The notes under the pieces are model-generated. The model did not search any database and was not told the origin of the DNA. It saw nothing but the letters and a program-made list of their open reading frames with translations. 5,866 bases of DNA from Methanomassiliicoccaceae archaeon (lineage in GTDB: Archaea; Thermoplasmatota; Thermoplasmata; Methanomassiliicoccales; Methanomethylophilaceae): contig WRNI01000004.1 in the NCBI GenBank assembly GCA_009776695.1, positions 24,737-30,602 on the forward strand, given 5' to 3'. Position numbers and translations under genes: made by a program. Shown piece by piece: positions 4,613 through 5,866 of the stretch (position 1 is the stretch's first letter; the number at the start of each line of letters is the position of its first letter).

Positions 4613-5866
4613 ACGATGCGTTTATCTCAGCCATAAGATTTATGAAACGTTTCTGTTCGCCTTCGCTTAACGAAGTGAACGAATCTATCTTCGGGCGTGA
4701 CCAGTTCATGAACGCCTTTGTGAGCTTTGTTCTTGAATATTCGTTTCCCATGCGGTCGTCGAATATCTTCAGTATCGGGGTGCTAGGCATTGATACCACG
4801 TATTGCGATACGTCCCATCCGAGCTCCGATTTCGCGACGCTGGCTAACGTATCTCTCATAAGGTCCTCGACCGTCGGCATCTTTATCTCCTGATCGATGA
4901 AATCCCGCGATCTCAGCAGATGTCTCGCGCCCACCGCGTTGATAAGCCGTTCCTGATCGCGCTTGTGCGTTTCCGATAACGAATCCGATAACGCGGTGAC
5001 CTGTAACTTCTTCGCGTGCATTATCGTCGCGAAGTACGCTATCTTTCCCGTTGACGAGACCGGTAACATCGTTATGTCGTCATCCAACGAGGGAACACCG
5101 GCGGATCTCATCATATCGGCGATCGTCTCAATGTACCAGTAATCCGAAAGATTCTCAAGTATCAGATTTTTGCCGCCGGAGAACATGCTCTGCGCTATGT
5201 CGAACCCCAATGCCTCCTGAACCGGAAGCAAAGCAGCATAATCCGTTGCCGTCTCCGGGGTGCATACTACCGTTCCGGCTTCGCGGTCGGTCATCTCAAC
5301 AACGCGTACTTTCTCGATCTCATTGGCACCTATCATGAACGGCGAATGCGTTGAGAACAGCGTCTGGTTCTTCTCGCTCAGTTTTGATACCGTGTTCCTG
5401 AACTCCGCCTGCTTCAGCGCGTGAAGGCTCGTACCGGGCTCATCCAGTAAAAGGATGCTGTTGTCGTGCTTGGAATCCGCCTCCGCGAAGAATACCACAA
5501 GGAACGAGAACGTCCACTGGAATCCTTCTGACCTTTGATCAAGCTCAACTTCAACGCCTAATTCATCTTTTACGACAACTTTCAGATATTGGCCGTCCAC
5601 GTCTATCTCAAGCGTACTGGCCTCCGGCTTTGTGGGGTCGGGGTTCCATATCCCCTTTATTTCCTCAGTTAATCTTATACTGGCGGCGTTCAGCCTGTAC
5701 TTCCTGTCGTCCAGACGGTCCATGTACTCTCGTAACTCGTCCTCCGTCTCGACGTCGGCCTTGCTTATCTCTCCCGTCAGCGAGAGGTCCCTTGCCGTGA
5801 ACCCTAAGAACTTAAGGAAGCATTTGTTCCCGTAATCGTATTCCGGGTCTTCTACCAATTCCTTTT
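4602..5866 (-). CDS. OLD-type AAA ATPase with Toprim-like C-terminus, C-terminal part
   Basis: The gene enters from the right edge. The TTG at 5858-5856 could be read as a start, but the frame stays open to the window end (K-E-L-V-E-D) and the Walker A motif has not appeared, so the gene is partial at its 5' end. In the 418 residues counted from 5858: a signature-like QRSEGFQWTFSF (108-119), Walker B ILLLDEP (135-141) followed by a D-loop, and the H-loop STHSPFMIG (169-177). This order is typical of RecF/OLD-type ABC ATPases. The C-terminal half resembles the Toprim region of OLD nucleases: LILENLSDYWYI (232-243) holds the expected acidic residues E235 and D239. The DxD motif is altered (D292-S-L294), so nuclease activity is uncertain. 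Such proteins act in phage defence (OLD, GajA-like) or unknown DNA processing; the partner gene, if any, lies outside the window. Confidence 0.85.
   Translation of the reverse strand, partial: KELVEDPEYDYGNKCFLKFLGFTARDLSLTGEISKADVETEDELREYMDRLDDRKYRLNAASIRLTEEIKGIWNPDPTKPEASTLEIDVDGQYLKVVVKDELGVEVELDQRSEGFQWTFSFLVVFFAEADSKHDNSILLLDEPGTSLHALKQAEFRNTVSKLSEKNQTLFSTHSPFMIGANEIEKVRVVEMTDREAGTVVCTPETATDYAALLPVQEALGFDIAQSMFSGGKNLILENLSDYWYIETIADMMRSAGVPSLDDDITMLPVSSTGKIAYFATIMHAKKLQVTALSDSLSETHKRDQERLINAVGARHLLRSRDFIDQEIKMPTVEDLMRDTLASVAKSELGWDVSQYVVSMPSTPILKIFDDRMGNEYSRTKLTKAFMNWSRPKIDSFTSLSEGEQKRFINLMAEINASFRE

Noticed and set aside
5856..5858. TTG as true start of the OLD-type ATPase
   Set aside because: The frame stays open to the window edge and the Walker A part is missing, so the TTG is almost certainly an internal Leu.

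Overview
The window looks like a piece of an archaeal chromosome, most likely a Thermoplasmata-type methanogen (Methanomassiliicoccales or a relative). The evidence is indirect: A/T-rich TATA-like boxes lie about 26 nt upstream of start codons that have no Shine-Dalgarno sequence (leaderless pattern), there is a typical two-tRNA unit, and a DUF1638 protein of the kind found in methanogens and anaerobic methylotrophs is present. GC content is moderate and coding density is high. All five CDS whose ends are visible stop with TGA. The lineage is inference (about 0.6).

Layout, left to right. (1) Positions 1-416, minus strand: the N-terminal 138 codons of an AlbA_2 (Schlafen-type/RecG-like) putative nucleic-acid-binding protein that runs off the left edge. 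(2) Positions 417-636: a 220-bp divergent intergenic region with five tandem 19-bp units, each holding a TGACA-N5-TGTCA inverted repeat, then a TATA-like box and a GC-rich hairpin. (3) 637-1335, plus: a radical SAM activating enzyme of the NrdG2/PflA type. (4) 1336-2823, minus: an aldehyde dehydrogenase-superfamily protein whose nucleophilic Cys and cofactor-binding Lys are both replaced; its stop codon abuts that of the radical SAM gene. (5) 2889-3053, plus: tRNA-Val(CAC), with CCA encoded, and tRNA-Ser(GCT), without CCA, 5 nt apart. (6) 3106-3915, plus: a DUF1638 protein. (7) 3977-4612, plus: a small COG2129-like metallophosphoesterase with a palindrome between its TATA-like box and its start. 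(8) 4602-5866, minus: the C-terminal part of an OLD-type AAA ATPase with a Toprim-like tail, overlapping the phosphoesterase by 11 bp and running off the right edge.

The middle of the window is ordinary housekeeping-like content (tRNAs, activase, phosphoesterase). The two edges carry protein types common in accessory or defence loci (AlbA_2, OLD ATPase), but neither is complete and no defence system can be named from what is visible. The strongest unexplained signals are the 19-bp palindromic array upstream of the AlbA_2 gene, the apparent ALDH pseudoenzyme with a minisatellite-encoded N-terminal linker, and the palindrome placed like an operator before the phosphoesterase.
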